64,000 bases of DNA from Kosakonia radicincitans DSM 16656 (lineage in GTDB: Bacteria; Pseudomonadota; Gammaproteobacteria; Enterobacterales; Enterobacteriaceae): the NCBI RefSeq assembly GCF_000280495.2, contig NZ_CP018016.1, positions 2,976,001 through 3,040,000 of the forward strand, written 5' to 3'. The notes beneath the pieces are model-generated. The model made no database searches. It saw only the letters and a program-made list of their open reading frames with translations, and was not told the DNA's origin. The stretch's first letter is position 1; every line of letters begins with the position of its first letter. Positions 36,656 through 46,122 of the stretch are shown here, piece after piece. Position numbers and translations under genes: made by a program.

Positions 36656-37924
36656 TTATTTAGCGACAGGCAGGTCTGAATAGCGCGTAGTATAAGATGG
36701 TGATAGCATTTCACGCTTCATTGCCCAAGGTTTCTGGATGCCTTGACCAGCAAACCAGACCTTTCCTTTTCCTGACGAGTTAATGCCGTCGATTACCGCC
36801 ATCAGTGCAGTGCTATTAGCCTTTGGGGCGGTATCATCAAACAAATTAAGCTGTGCAGTGCCACGACTAAAAAAGTCAGCAAGCATTACGCCAGCTTTCA
36901 TGTAGCGATAACCATCGACCCATATCCGGTCTAGTGATTCTGTAGATGCACGTATAATGTCACGCGTATCATTAGATGGTATCGATAGTTTCGTAGATGA
37001 TTGGTTCTCATAATAAATTTCATTATCTGCGTGCGGGCTGGTGCGTAGAAATACGCTGACAAAAGCACAAAACTGGTGTTCGCTACGCAATTTTGCTGCG
37101 GCGCGTTCAGCATAGGCGCAGACAGCCTGGCGCATATCTGCATACTCGGTAATACGATACCCAAAAGAGCGGCTGAACATAATCTGTTGTTTATCCGGCA
37201 CGAATTCCTCAAGCTCCAGGCACGACTCACCGCGCAGCTCACGCAGCGTTCTTTCCAGAACAACGTTGAAATGTTTTTTGATTACCCAAGGTGAGCTATT
37301 GGCTAAGTCCAGCGCTGTATTGATCCCCATATTGTTCAGTTTTTTGCTGATGCGCCTTCCTACACCCCATACATCCTCCACAGGCACTCGTTCTAACAGC
37401 TTCCGCTGACGTGATATGTCGGATAGATCAACCACGCCACCCGCACTCGCCCATCGTTTTGTTGCGTAATTTGCTAATTTTGCTAACGTTTTGGTTTGCG
37501 AAACTCCGATTCCGATCGTGAGCCCGGTATTTTTAAGTACCTGGTTCCGCACGGCCTTCCCAAAATCTGTCAGCGACATGTAGCTGGCTATGCCGGATAA
37601 GTCGATAAAGGCTTCATCAATTGAATAGATCTCGATGGCTGGCGCCATCTGCGTCAGCGTCTGCATAACCCGCGCACTGAGGTCAGCATAAAGAGCATAG
37701 TTCGAGCTAAATACGTGCACTTCAGATGAGAACGTTTTATTTTTCAGTTTGAAAAAAGGCTCTCCCATGGCGATGCCAAGCGCTTTTGCCTCTGCTGAAC
37801 GCGAAATTACGCAGCCGTCGTTGTTAGAGACCACTACCACGGGTTTTCCCTTTAAATCCGGGCGGAATACCGTTTCACAGGACGTATAAAAGCTGTTGAC
37901 GTCAGCCAAAGCAAACATCGTCAT
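36656..37924 (-). CDS. umuC: DNA polymerase V catalytic subunit UmuC
   Basis: A 422-residue Y-family translesion polymerase. Catalytic residues are seen in [13 protein letters not shown] near the N-terminus and [12 protein letters not shown] near residue 100. The helix-hairpin-helix and little-finger parts follow ([17 protein letters not shown]). It overlaps umuD by four bases (ATGA). Acts with UmuD'2 and RecA in SOS mutagenesis. It lies in the accessory segment, so this copy may be mobile-element derived or an additional copy. Confidence 0.93.
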   Translation of the reverse strand: MTMFALADVNSFYTSCETVFRPDLKGKPVVVVSNNDGCVISRSAEAKALGIAMGEPFFKLKNKTFSSEVHVFSSNYALYADLSARVMQTLTQMAPAIEIYSIDEAFIDLSGIASYMSLTDFGKAVRNQVLKNTGLTIGIGVSQTKTLAKLANYATKRWASAGGVVDLSDISRQRKLLERVPVEDVWGVGRRISKKLNNMGINTALDLANSSPWVIKKHFNVVLERTLRELRGESCLELEEFVPDKQQIMFSRSFGYRITEYADMRQAVCAYAERAAAKLRSEHQFCAFVSVFLRTSPHADNEIYYENQSSTKLSIPSNDTRDIIRASTESLDRIWVDGYRYMKAGVMLADFFSRGTAQLNLFDDTAPKANSTALMAVIDGINSSGKGKVWFAGQGIQKPWAMKREMLSPSYTTRYSDLPVAK

Positions 37925-38340
37925 TTATGTGACTTCACTGAAAATGTTACTACACCAAATATTTCTAGCTCTTCTGGGTTATGAAACGTAATGGGTGAGT
38001 AATTGCTATTGTGCGGAACCAGGCGTAAGACAGGATGAGTACGTAGTTCCTTGACAGTAAACTCGCCAGCTACAGCAGCAATCACAATATCGCCATGGCT
38101 TGCCGACAGCGAACGATCAACTACCAGAAGGTCACCATCCCCAATTCCAGCACCAGTCATGGAGTCACCGCTGACTTTAATAAAATATGTGGCGCAAGGA
38201 TGGGCTATCAAAAGCGTATTGAGATCCAGCCTATCTTCAACATAGTCTTGCGCGGGACCAGGAAAACCACAAGGTACCCGCTCCGTAAAGAGAGGAAGAT
38301 GGATAGAGGGGGCAATCTCTAAGGGATAAAAAAGCTGCAT
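37921..38340 (-). CDS. umuD: SOS mutagenesis protein UmuD
   Basis: A 139-residue LexA-like protein that cuts itself on RecA filaments to give UmuD'. The cleavage bond Cys24-Gly25 (RVPCGFPG), the catalytic serine in SGDSMTGAG and the catalytic lysine in EFTVKEL are all present. First gene of the umuDC operon, directly behind a LexA box. Confidence 0.95.
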   Translation of the reverse strand: MQLFYPLEIAPSIHLPLFTERVPCGFPGPAQDYVEDRLDLNTLLIAHPCATYFIKVSGDSMTGAGIGDGDLLVVDRSLSASHGDIVIAAVAGEFTVKELRTHPVLRLVPHNSNYSPITFHNPEELEIFGVVTFSVKSHK

Positions 38341-38359
38341 AATGAGGAACTCAATATAA

Positions 38360-38375
38360 CTGTATTTATATACAG
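38360..38375. promoter_or_regulatory. LexA (SOS) box of umuDC
   Basis: CTGTATTTATATACAG is a perfect CTGT-N8-ACAG LexA operator, 20 bases upstream of the umuD start, with an AT-rich core as in strong SOS boxes. Confidence 0.93.
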
Positions 38376-38819
38376 TATCTCTGATTTTTTCGCACGTTCA
38401 ATCTTCTTCTAAGAAGGTTTTCGGAACCGTTTGAAGTTGCGAGGTATTTAGGTTTTACCGTGTGAGCAGCAAGCCGGGTAAGTTTGCTTTTCACTACAGT
38501 CACTGGTCACTGGTCACTGGTCACTGGTCACTGGTCACTGGTCACTGGCACGATAGCTCTGATTTTCCGGTTTTCGGTCCCTGATTTATTCCAGCCGGTG
38601 CATGAATAAAGCACGGGACAGCGCGTTACGCAGGCTTCACCTTAATTCAGCCCCGCCTGTACCCGCCGACGCAGTGAAATGACCTGTACACGGTTGATTA
38701 TCACAAGCCAGTGTTAGTCCTACATCTGATACACAATGGCTTAAAGAACCGCTCCTTGCTCAAAGCCGACCTGGCTATATCTGGATTTGCCACTTTGTGC
38801 CAGAAACGATCTGATCCGC
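38376..38819. other. Gene-free stretch with a heptamer repeat
   Basis: About 440 bases with no convincing gene. It contains the 7-bp tandem repeat described separately. The right half shows no recognisable gene or insertion-sequence end. Confidence 0.5.
38500..38548 (+). repeat. Tandem repeat of TCACTGG, seven copies
   Basis: Seven perfect head-to-tail copies of the heptamer TCACTGG, 49 bases in all, beginning after TCACTACAG. This is a short simple repeat prone to slippage, and copy number may vary between isolates. Confidence 0.95.
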
Positions 38820-39803
38820 TCATAAACGCGTGAATGACGCGTGATTAATGCAGCCCTGGCCGATTAACGTAGTCCGCACGGCCTCAATCAGCGGGGTATG
38901 CGGTTCGTGGCCTAAAAAGTCGATCAGTTTTGCATTGTCCATCTGTATCGGCTGTTCCCATAAATACCGCATCTCGCGCATCTCACGCAGCGTGGTATTG
39001 AACGGCGCCATCGCAAAGATAAGCCACCAGGGAAAAGAGGTTATCTTCGCTTTAATACCCGCAAATTGTGCGACACTTTTTATGGCTGCTGCCATCGCCG
39101 TACCATCGGCATCCCAGTGCCCCCGCATATGAAAACAGGCAAACGGTTCGAGTTGCTCCCGACGCGCCAACAGCGCAGACAGCGTTTCGGCGACATCCGG
39201 CAGATAGGCCCACTGATGGCCTGTTCCGGCTTTACCCGGATTTTTAATTGTCCGGGGGAGTTTACCTGGCGTGATCCATCCCTGTGAAAACCAGTTGTTG
39301 CCTGCGTCAGGGCCAAAGAAATCACCGGCCCGCAGAATCAGCACTTTTCCGCCACGCTGCGTGTAGGCGTTCAGTGCCTTCTCCATTTGCACCCGTATGG
39401 CCCCTTTTCTGGTGACAGGATTTTGGGGAGAGTCTTCCCGTAAAAGTGGAAAGGCGTCCGGACCGTAGTTGTAAACGGTGCCAGGGAGAACGATTAAGGC
39501 ACCGTTTCGCTCCGCCGCATTGATGGTGTTCTGTAACATCGGCAAAACCAGTTGCTCCCAGTTTCGATAACCTGGCGGATTAACGGCATGGACAATCACA
39601 CTACACTCTGACGCCGCCGCCGCGACCTGCTCAGCATTCAGCGCGTCACCCGTTATCCACGTCATATTTGCGGGCTCTTCATTTTGCGGAGCGCTGCGGC
39701 GCAGTGCATGAACGTCCCATTTTTCGCGAATGAGTTTACGGGCGATTTCGCCACCGATTCCGCCTGTTGCGCCCAGTACGAGTACCTTGTTTCTGTTTTT
39801 CAT
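38820..39803 (-). CDS. NAD-dependent epimerase/dehydratase family protein
   Basis: A 327-residue extended short-chain dehydrogenase-like protein with the N-terminal Rossmann motif GATGGIGGEIA. The expected active-site tyrosine may be in GTVYNYGPDAF, but the following lysine is not at the usual distance, so redox activity is not certain. It contains HAVNPPGYRNWEQLVLPML, typical of the NmrA/epimerase-like group in proteobacteria. It is divergent from a LysR gene 84 bases away, which probably controls it. The substrate is unknown. Confidence 0.8.
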   Translation of the reverse strand: MKNRNKVLVLGATGGIGGEIARKLIREKWDVHALRRSAPQNEEPANMTWITGDALNAEQVAAAASECSVIVHAVNPPGYRNWEQLVLPMLQNTINAAERNGALIVLPGTVYNYGPDAFPLLREDSPQNPVTRKGAIRVQMEKALNAYTQRGGKVLILRAGDFFGPDAGNNWFSQGWITPGKLPRTIKNPGKAGTGHQWAYLPDVAETLSALLARREQLEPFACFHMRGHWDADGTAMAAAIKSVAQFAGIKAKITSFPWWLIFAMAPFNTTLREMREMRYLWEQPIQMDNAKLIDFLGHEPHTPLIEAVRTTLIGQGCINHASFTRL

Positions 39804-39887
39804 CGCCTTGCCTTTACCGGATGTGTGTGCTTGACATCGTAGTGTTTGCGCGGACTAAATGTAATTGCATGACATCAGGTAGCAGGT

Positions 39888-40808
39888 ATGCATTTTTGTA
39901 TGACTATAAATATTCCATGGGAATGGTATCGAACCTTCCTGGCGGTGATGAAAGAAGGCTCCCTGTCGGGGGCCGCCCGTATGCTTGCCATTACCCAGCC
40001 CACTGCGGGGCGCCACATAGCGGCACTGGAATCCGCCCTTGGCCTGGTTTTGTTTACGCGGTCGCAGACTGGTCTGCAACCGACGGATGCGGCAGCCGCG
40101 CTGCAAGGCCATGCGCAAGCGATGGAAAACACGGCCAGTATGATTGCGCGAACGGCCGCCAGCTTCAGCACGCACACCGCCGGGTTGCATGGCGTGGTAC
40201 GCGTTTCTGCGAGTGAAATTATCGGCACGGAAGTTCTTCCTTCCCTGATTGCACGAATCAAAGAGGATTATCCGCAGCTTACAATTGAATTGGTTCTCTC
40301 TAACCGAATGCAGGATTTATTGAACCGGGAAGTGGATATTGCGGTACGCATGACCACACCGGTGCAGGAGCAACTGATCGCACGTCGGTTGGGCCGTATT
40401 GAAATTGGTCTGCATGCATCACATTCCTATCTGGCCCGGCATGGTGAACCGGAAAGTATTGACGAGCTGTTCAGCCATCCGCTTGTGGGCTTTGATAAAA
40501 TGACGCCGTTTATTTTACAGGCACTGAAACACTACCCTCAGCTGAACCGTGAAGCATTTACCTTACGAACTGACAGTGATGTGGCGCAGTTGAACCTTAT
40601 TCGCGCAGGTGCGGGTATAGGGATGTGTCAGGTTCAACTGGCCGATTTTCCTGTCCCATTAAAGCGGTTGATGCCTGATTTCTTTGCGTTCCGTCTTGAT
40701 ACCTGGCTGGTGATGCATGAGGACTTGCGCCACAGTCAGGCCTGTAAAACGGTATTCGATATTCTTGCCGGGGGCTTACAGGCGTATATCAATAAGGCAG
40801 GTTTGTGA
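39888..40808 (+). CDS. LysR-family regulator
   Basis: A 306-residue LysR regulator with an N-terminal helix-turn-helix (EGSLSGAARMLAITQPTAGRH) and an effector domain. An AGCAGGT sequence precedes the ATG at 39888; a second ATG at 39900 is possible. It is divergent from the epimerase-like gene and most likely regulates it. Confidence 0.88.
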   Translation: MHFCMTINIPWEWYRTFLAVMKEGSLSGAARMLAITQPTAGRHIAALESALGLVLFTRSQTGLQPTDAAAALQGHAQAMENTASMIARTAASFSTHTAGLHGVVRVSASEIIGTEVLPSLIARIKEDYPQLTIELVLSNRMQDLLNREVDIAVRMTTPVQEQLIARRLGRIEIGLHASHSYLARHGEPESIDELFSHPLVGFDKMTPFILQALKHYPQLNREAFTLRTDSDVAQLNLIRAGAGIGMCQVQLADFPVPLKRLMPDFFAFRLDTWLVMHEDLRHSQACKTVFDILAGGLQAYINKAGL

Positions 40809-40928
40809 CACGCAGTACAGGAAATCAAGGCGTTGTCGTTCTCGAATGAGTGCGAGATTCAATGCTATTGTTTCCGCTTAATTTGACGGCTTTCAAGAAT
40901 TCCCTCATGTTCACAAAGGAGTCGACCT

Positions 40929-41564
40929 ATGCAACATCTCCCCGAGATTATTGGCATTGCAACGGCACTCGCCGCTGGCGCTGCAAGCCCGGGTCCGAGC
41001 TTCGTGATGGTGGCACGCACATCGGCAAGTATGGGCCGACTCAACGGCTTGCTAGCCGCGTTGGGGATGGGGGTTGGAGGATTGATTTTTGCAACAGCAT
41101 CGTTGCTGGGACTTCATGGCGTTTTGCTTGCAGTCCCGTCGTTATATTTGCTCCTGAAAGTTGGCGGTGGTCTTTATCTGGCTTATTTAGGCTTCCGTAT
41201 CTGGAGGGGCGCTCGTACCCCTCTTGTTGCTGAAGTTCAGCTGCATGATCGGTCAATTCCACTCTCTTCACGATTTCTGTTCCTGGGCCTTACCACTCAA
41301 CTCAGTAATCCGAAAACGGCTATTGTCTATGCCAGTGTTTTTGCCGCCTTTCTTCCACCAGATAGCGCTCTCTCCTTTAAGGTTGTCATTGCATTGCTCG
41401 TCTTTTTAATCGAAGCCAGCTGGTATGCGCTTGTCGCGATTGTTCTTTCTGCGTCTAAACCTCGAAATTTGTACCTTCGCGGAAAAGCGTGGTTTGACCG
41501 GGCCGCAGGTGGCGTGATGATGGCCCTTGGGATTAAGTTAGTGACTTCATATGAAGGAACATGA
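40929..41564 (+). CDS. LysE/RhtB-family amino-acid exporter
   Basis: A 211-residue inner-membrane protein with six predicted helices. The family start is clear (GAASPGPSFVMVAR), as are the YLAYLGFRIWRG segment and the LTTQLSNPKTAIVY motif. Members export amino acids or homoserine lactones. An AAAGGAG ribosome-binding site precedes the ATG. It follows the LysR gene in the same direction after 120 bases. Confidence 0.9.
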   Translation: MQHLPEIIGIATALAAGAASPGPSFVMVARTSASMGRLNGLLAALGMGVGGLIFATASLLGLHGVLLAVPSLYLLLKVGGGLYLAYLGFRIWRGARTPLVAEVQLHDRSIPLSSRFLFLGLTTQLSNPKTAIVYASVFAAFLPPDSALSFKVVIALLVFLIEASWYALVAIVLSASKPRNLYLRGKAWFDRAAGGVMMALGIKLVTSYEGT

Positions 41565-41902
41565 AGACGGCCACGTCTCTACCCTTAATGCCATTTTCCG
41601 TGAAGTTCTGCTTTTTCCCGGTACGCTCTCGTTACGGTAAATTGACGTAACAAATGAAAAAGTTTCTGGTGCTGATTGTGAGTTTCGTCGTTATCAGTAC
41701 TACCAGCGCAGCACCGGCGGGTGGCCTCGCACAACGTAAGGGCACCCTCTCCCCTTTTTGAACATTGAATATACGTTTTGTGCCAGAGCAGTCGTTGCGA
41801 ACATCAGTTCGTGTTAATCAATGGAGAGCAGCTCAAAGCGGGCACTGAATCAATGGAAAAACAGAGAAATTGTGCATACTGTCAGGCCTGCTAATAAACT
41901 GA
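41565..41902. other. Intergenic region with a truncated exported frame
   Basis: About 340 bases. Apart from the short signal-peptide-like frame at 41654-41761, nothing gene-like was seen. Confidence 0.5.
41654..41761 (+). pseudogene. Truncated gene for an exported protein, or a 35-residue exported peptide
   Basis: The frame begins MKKFLVLIVSFVVISTTSAA, a textbook signal peptide with a cleavage site after TSA or SAA, but the mature part is only about 15 residues (ending RKGTLSPF) before a TGA. Either the rest of an exported protein gene has been lost or a very short peptide is secreted. The ribosome-binding site is poor, favouring a remnant. Confidence 0.4.
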
Positions 41903-42724
41903 TTATTGATTAGTTTTTTCGAAAAAAGCCTCAAGCTCTGAAAAACTGATGGCATGTTTTGCATAAGAAAAAGTGCCATTACCACTGATTTCTCGTGCAG
42001 CCTGAACAAACACTCCATAGGCGAGCCGGGCCATTGAGGCTCCCACGCTTATACGCCGGACTCCGGCATGTGAAAGTTCTTCAACACTGTAAACATTTCC
42101 GGGCAAGCCCATGACAACATTCACCGGTTTTGTAACAGACCTGCAGAGGGTATGAATCATAGAAAGATCATGAATTCCAGGGGCATAGAGGACATCTGCG
42201 CCTGCTTTTTCGAAGGCCTGAAGTCTCAGAATTGTTTCATCAAGATCCTCATTGCCCCACATGAAATTTTCAGCGCGCGCAGTAATAACAAAATCAGGAT
42301 CACAAATATCACGTGATTCAGCCGCTGCCGAAATCCTCTCGACTGCAAGACTTAAATCGAAGACAGGATGTTCTGGTCGGCCGGTATAATCCTCAAGGGA
42401 ACAGCCTGCAAGGCCGGCATCCACGGCAATCTTAATGGTTTCAGCGGCGCTATCCGGACTGTCACCTGTTCCTTTCTCCAGATCGGCTGACACCGGCAGA
42501 GAGGTTGCTGCTGCGATGTTCCGGCAATGATGGATTGTCTGTTGCCAGGAAACCTGACCTTCTGCCACCCCCAGAGAAAAGGCAAGGCCTGCACTGGTTG
42601 TGGCGAGGGCCAGAAAGCCCATTTTTTCAAGTATTCTGGCTGTGCCAATGTCCCATGGATTAGGAATGACAAAGGTATTCCCGGATTCGTGAAGAAGACG
42701 AAAAGCTTTGCTTTTGTCGCTCAT
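41903..42724 (-). CDS. Isocitrate lyase / PEP mutase family protein
   Basis: A 273-residue TIM-barrel protein of the isocitrate lyase/phosphoenolpyruvate mutase superfamily. Family segments: FVIPNPWDIGTARILEKMG, SADLEKGTGDSP (metal-binding aspartate and glutamate), CSLEDYTG, ITARAEN and GADVLYAPG. The KKCGH-type active-site loop of true isocitrate lyase is absent, so a C-C lyase or mutase on a small 2-oxo acid is more likely. The start at 42724 (MSDKSKAFRLLHES) has GAGAG upstream; the frame continues to 42829 but that part is not family-like. Confidence 0.82.
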   Translation of the reverse strand: MSDKSKAFRLLHESGNTFVIPNPWDIGTARILEKMGFLALATTSAGLAFSLGVAEGQVSWQQTIHHCRNIAAATSLPVSADLEKGTGDSPDSAAETIKIAVDAGLAGCSLEDYTGRPEHPVFDLSLAVERISAAAESRDICDPDFVITARAENFMWGNEDLDETILRLQAFEKAGADVLYAPGIHDLSMIHTLCRSVTKPVNVVMGLPGNVYSVEELSHAGVRRISVGASMARLAYGVFVQAAREISGNGTFSYAKHAISFSELEAFFEKTNQ

Positions 42725-43196
42725 AAATCTCTCATGACTTCTGCTGTTCTTCCTGATTAACGATATACCATAAATACTGCATTGAAATTCTATTTCCCAT
42801 AACAACCCATACGATGTATCGATGATCACACCCGCAGAACGCTTTCGCCGATGTATTGCCAGTTCAGGCTCCCCCTCCCGTCACTGTTACGTGATAACTG
42901 GAAAATTATGCGAATACTCTCCCGGACGTGATTACAATCGTTGGCACGTCACTGGTTGTCTGAAACCAGCCCTCCTGTATCGGTATCAATGTTGCGTATA
43001 ATGACGCAGTGCATATGAATGTTTTATTTATCAGGCAATTCAGTTCATTATACTAAAAGTGGGATATATATAATATATATATCAATATTATCGATTAATT
43101 CTTTCTCTTTAATTTCCGATAAAAAGATTAAGCGCAGCCTGATACCGAAAGGCCTGCGCAATACCTGCCTATACAACAACAACAGGTTAGCATGCT
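42725..43196. other. AT-rich gene-free stretch upstream of the chemoreceptor gene
   Basis: About 470 bases. The part from 43060 on is very AT-rich (alternating TATATA). It should contain the chemoreceptor promoter. No gene was recognised. Confidence 0.5.
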
Positions 43197-44738
43197 ATGA
43201 AATTATCCTTTGCGCATAAATTGTGGCTTCCACTTGCTGTCGCACTGCTAAGCCTTGCCGGGTCATTATTCTTTGGCTCAGTAAAAATTAAAGATGACCA
43301 GCTGGCGCTACGAAAAAAGGAATTAATGTATGTTTCCCAGTTAGCCCTTAACGTGGTGAAAACGCAGGCTGCACTTGTTGATAAGGGGCTGATATCAAAA
43401 GAGGAAGCACAACAGCGTTCAATCCAGATCATTAAAGACTTACGTTATGGCGACACAGGATATTTTACTATTCTGAATAACCAGGCACAGGTCATTATGC
43501 ATCCCATTAATGCCGCGTTAATTGGCAAGGGGCCGGATGTTGCCGATGTCAATGGCGTCTATATTTACAGAGATATGGTCACGGTGACGAAGGATGGCCA
43601 TGATGGTTACACCGCCTATAATTTTCCGCGACCGGGAGACACCGAACCAAAGCCCAAAATTGCCTACAACATTCCCTGGGTTCCCTGGGGATGGATTATT
43701 ACGACGGGTCTTTATGTTGATGATATCCATGAAGCATTTCTGGGTTCTGTTTATCAGAACCTGGGAGAATTTATTGTCATCAGCATCCTGCTCTCGGTGC
43801 TGGTTTATATGATTAACCGCAGCACGCTGAAAACACTGGGCGGAGAACCGCGTTATGCGGCTGAGGTTGTATCGCGAATTGCCGCAGGGGATTTATCGCA
43901 GAGCGTGAATAAAAAAGCCAGTGATAACGCCAGCCTGTTACATGAGATGGGGGTGATGCGCGAGCAACTGACTTCCGTTATTGCGGAGATCCGCGATGGT
44001 GCTGAGAGGATCAACACCAATACCCAGGATATTGTCGCCGGTAATCAGGAAATCGCCGGGCACACCGATCAGCAGGCGGTATCTCTGGAAAAAACCTCCT
44101 CCAGCATGGAAGAGATCACCGCAGCCGTAAAACAGAACGCTGAAAACGCAGGACAGGCGCGTGAACTGGCGCGTGGCGCGGTGGATATTGCCTCGCGCGG
44201 GGGTGTGATGATGCAGAATGTCAATGACACCATGAACGGTATTTCTGAAAGCGCCGGTAAAATTGCCAGTATCATCGATGTGGTAAACAGCATTGCTTTT
44301 CAAACCAACATTCTCGCGCTGAATGCGGCAGTTGAGGCGGCCAGGGCCGGAGAACAGGGGAAAGGCTTTGCCGTGGTGGCCAGCGAGGTACGCAACTTAT
44401 CCTTACGCAGTTCTCAGGCAGCCCAGGAGATTAAAGAGTTGATTGAGGAGTCCGTCAGCCGCGTCAACAGTGGCTCGTCGCAGATTAAAATCGCCGGCGA
44501 TAATATCGACGAGATGATTGAAGCCGTGCAGCGTGTTTCGGACATTATGTCGGAAATCTCCGTCGCGACGGATGAGCAGAGCATCGGGATTAGCCAGGTC
44601 AATGAAGCCATCGTACAAATCGATTCTGTCACCCATCAGAACGCGCAGCTGGTTCAGCAGGCGGTCATTGCCGCGAATGCGCTGGAAAAACAAACCCGGC
44701 GGCTCACGCAGACCGTGGCGTTCTTCACTACGGCTTGA
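43197..44738 (+). CDS. Methyl-accepting chemotaxis protein with single Cache sensor
   Basis: A 513-residue chemoreceptor. Membrane helices at residues ~8-28 and ~190-210 bracket a periplasmic single-Cache domain (GDTGYFTILNNQAQVIMHP; GWIITTGLYVDDI), a fold that often senses small carboxylates. A HAMP domain follows, then the signalling hairpin with the conserved tip SIAFQTNILALNAAVEAARAG. The C-terminus lacks the NWETF-like CheR/CheB docking peptide, so it depends on other receptors for adaptation. Confidence 0.92.
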   Translation: MKLSFAHKLWLPLAVALLSLAGSLFFGSVKIKDDQLALRKKELMYVSQLALNVVKTQAALVDKGLISKEEAQQRSIQIIKDLRYGDTGYFTILNNQAQVIMHPINAALIGKGPDVADVNGVYIYRDMVTVTKDGHDGYTAYNFPRPGDTEPKPKIAYNIPWVPWGWIITTGLYVDDIHEAFLGSVYQNLGEFIVISILLSVLVYMINRSTLKTLGGEPRYAAEVVSRIAAGDLSQSVNKKASDNASLLHEMGVMREQLTSVIAEIRDGAERINTNTQDIVAGNQEIAGHTDQQAVSLEKTSSSMEEITAAVKQNAENAGQARELARGAVDIASRGGVMMQNVNDTMNGISESAGKIASIIDVVNSIAFQTNILALNAAVEAARAGEQGKGFAVVASEVRNLSLRSSQAAQEIKELIEESVSRVNSGSSQIKIAGDNIDEMIEAVQRVSDIMSEISVATDEQSIGISQVNEAIVQIDSVTHQNAQLVQQAVIAANALEKQTRRLTQTVAFFTTA

Positions 44739-44755
44739 TAAAGGGGATAAAGTTG

Positions 44756-44778
44756 GGGCCGTTATATTACCGGCCCCG
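44756..44778 (+). terminator. Hairpin after the chemoreceptor gene
   Basis: GGGGCCG and CGGCCCC are perfect arms separated by a short AT loop, 18 bases after the stop. Only a weak pyrimidine tract follows. Confidence 0.5.
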
Positions 44779-44869
44779 CCTTCTTCGCCGTAATTTCTGC
44801 GAAAAAATCTATGATGTGAACCACGCGCAATTACCCGAGCGTTTAATAGTACAGCGTGGCACTTTTCGC

Positions 44870-45306
44870 TCATATTTGGTTTAACGATTTTATTATTTCA
44901 GAAGCGAAATGCGATATTAACTCATCGCTGTGTTCGGATAGTAACGAAAAACGGGGTAGTTCGAAGATAAGACGCTCTCTGGTTGGCTCGAAATAGTCGG
45001 GAACATTCGGTCCTGTCTCTACGCAGCACTGAGCGAATCTCCATAAGATATCGAGTATTTCAACCGTAAGTAACTCATCTGCGCTATCAAGAATCTCTAA
45101 TATAAATGGAAGGGCAATATATCCTGCTGGCGCCATAGAAACATGCTGATGACATAGTCCGCACCAAAGCTTATGACTGGCGGTCTTTGCTACCTCGTGA
45201 TCATCAGATGCTAATGTAATAATAGTTCAGGAACATCATTTGCGGGTCCATATGCTGTATAGGATGAATTCCAGTTTACTGCATAAATTCTGTCCTCGAG
45301 TGATGT
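44870..45306 (-). pseudogene. Frameshifted HEAT-like / immunity-type protein
   Basis: The visible 3' part (stop at 44870) reads ASHKLWCGLCHQHVSM then ALPFILEILDSADELLTVEILDIL in a helical, HEAT-repeat-like pattern. Upstream, the same protein continues in another frame: LEDRIYAVNWNSSYTAYG and NDVPELLLH. The two halves join if one T is restored near 45227 (CATTAG to CATTTAG), giving ELLLH-LASDDHE. The expected start codon is also missing; the codon before SLED is ACA. This type of protein occurs in enterobacteria near contact-dependent or Rhs toxins as a suspected immunity protein; that function is inference. Confidence 0.6.
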
Positions 45307-45756
45307 ATTATTTATCGATAATTTCCTTTACTATTAATGAGCATAGTTAATTGATTGTTCCACATTAACTATAAGTATCCCTGCAAACCGGCCCATTCAC
45401 TTTTAGAGATCTTCCGACATACTAATTATGTCCCCGTGAGGAGATCGCCATGCGTAAGCCCGATTCACTGAGTTAGTTCACTGAAGCACGTTTTCGTTAC
45501 ATTACCCTCCCCCTTATGACGGCAATTTTAACACTTCCCGGGTTCCACTAACGGCATGTCAGCATTCCGCCATCGGAGCCATCCCCCATGATGTCAGCGC
45601 CAGAGGATGGTGCTCCTGACATTTCAGACTGACCTGCACCAGAAGATCGGAAGTGTCTGGATTATCAGTATCCAGTACGATTGAAATAGTCATTTACCGC
45701 CGTGGTAAGCATATGATGTAAAAGCCAAACACCGGCATACACACAGGTATTTTGCC
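45307..45756. other. Gene-poor stretch with a possible decayed small gene
   Basis: About 450 bases. Apart from the interrupted frame at 45450-45551 no gene or insertion-sequence end was recognised. Confidence 0.45.
45450..45551 (+). pseudogene. Short frame with strong ribosome-binding site and an early stop
   Basis: TGAGGAG stands at good distance before an ATG at 45450, but after MRKPDSLS a TAG follows; the frame then continues FTEARFRYITLPLMTAIL to a stop at 45551. The good initiation signal next to an early stop suggests a decayed gene start. The family is not recognised. Confidence 0.25.
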
Positions 45757-46122
45757 ATGAAAATTTTATTCAAATCCCTGCTGATCGCTGTTGTCTTATC
45801 CTCTGTCTCTGCTCATGCGGGCACCACAATCTACCATGATGGCGATACAACTTATGTGGACAGCGACAAGGGCAGCACCACTTATAAAAAAATAGGAGAC
45901 AGAGTCTTCGGTAGTGATGGCAGCAACACCTACCAGGCTGGTAACAGGACCTTTAGAGAAAATAAAGACGGACCTACAATTTCATATTACGAATCTGCCG
46001 GCATAATTTTCGGAACCGATGGCAGTAGAAAGCAAACCATTGGCAAATATACTTACATTACCGACGCAAACGGCAAAACCCAGACTTGTTATGACGAGGG
46101 GCCCCGGACGTTTTGTAACTGA
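45757..46122 (+). CDS. Small exported protein with Gly/Asp/Thr repeats
   Basis: A 121-residue protein with a clear signal peptide (ILFKSLLIAVVLSSVSAHA). The mature part is made of short beta-like units rich in glycine, aspartate, serine, threonine and tyrosine: GDTTYVDSDKGSTTY, RVFGSDGSNTYQAGNRTF, IIFGTDGSRKQT. Two cysteines near the C-terminus (QTCYDEGPRTFCN) probably form a disulfide. Not recognised; its look is that of a periplasmic or surface protein. No operon partner. Confidence 0.6.
   Translation: MKILFKSLLIAVVLSSVSAHAGTTIYHDGDTTYVDSDKGSTTYKKIGDRVFGSDGSNTYQAGNRTFRENKDGPTISYYESAGIIFGTDGSRKQTIGKYTYITDANGKTQTCYDEGPRTFCN

Noticed and set aside
38500..38548. CRISPR array
   Set aside because: The unit is 7 bases with no spacers; it is a simple tandem repeat, and no cas genes are near.
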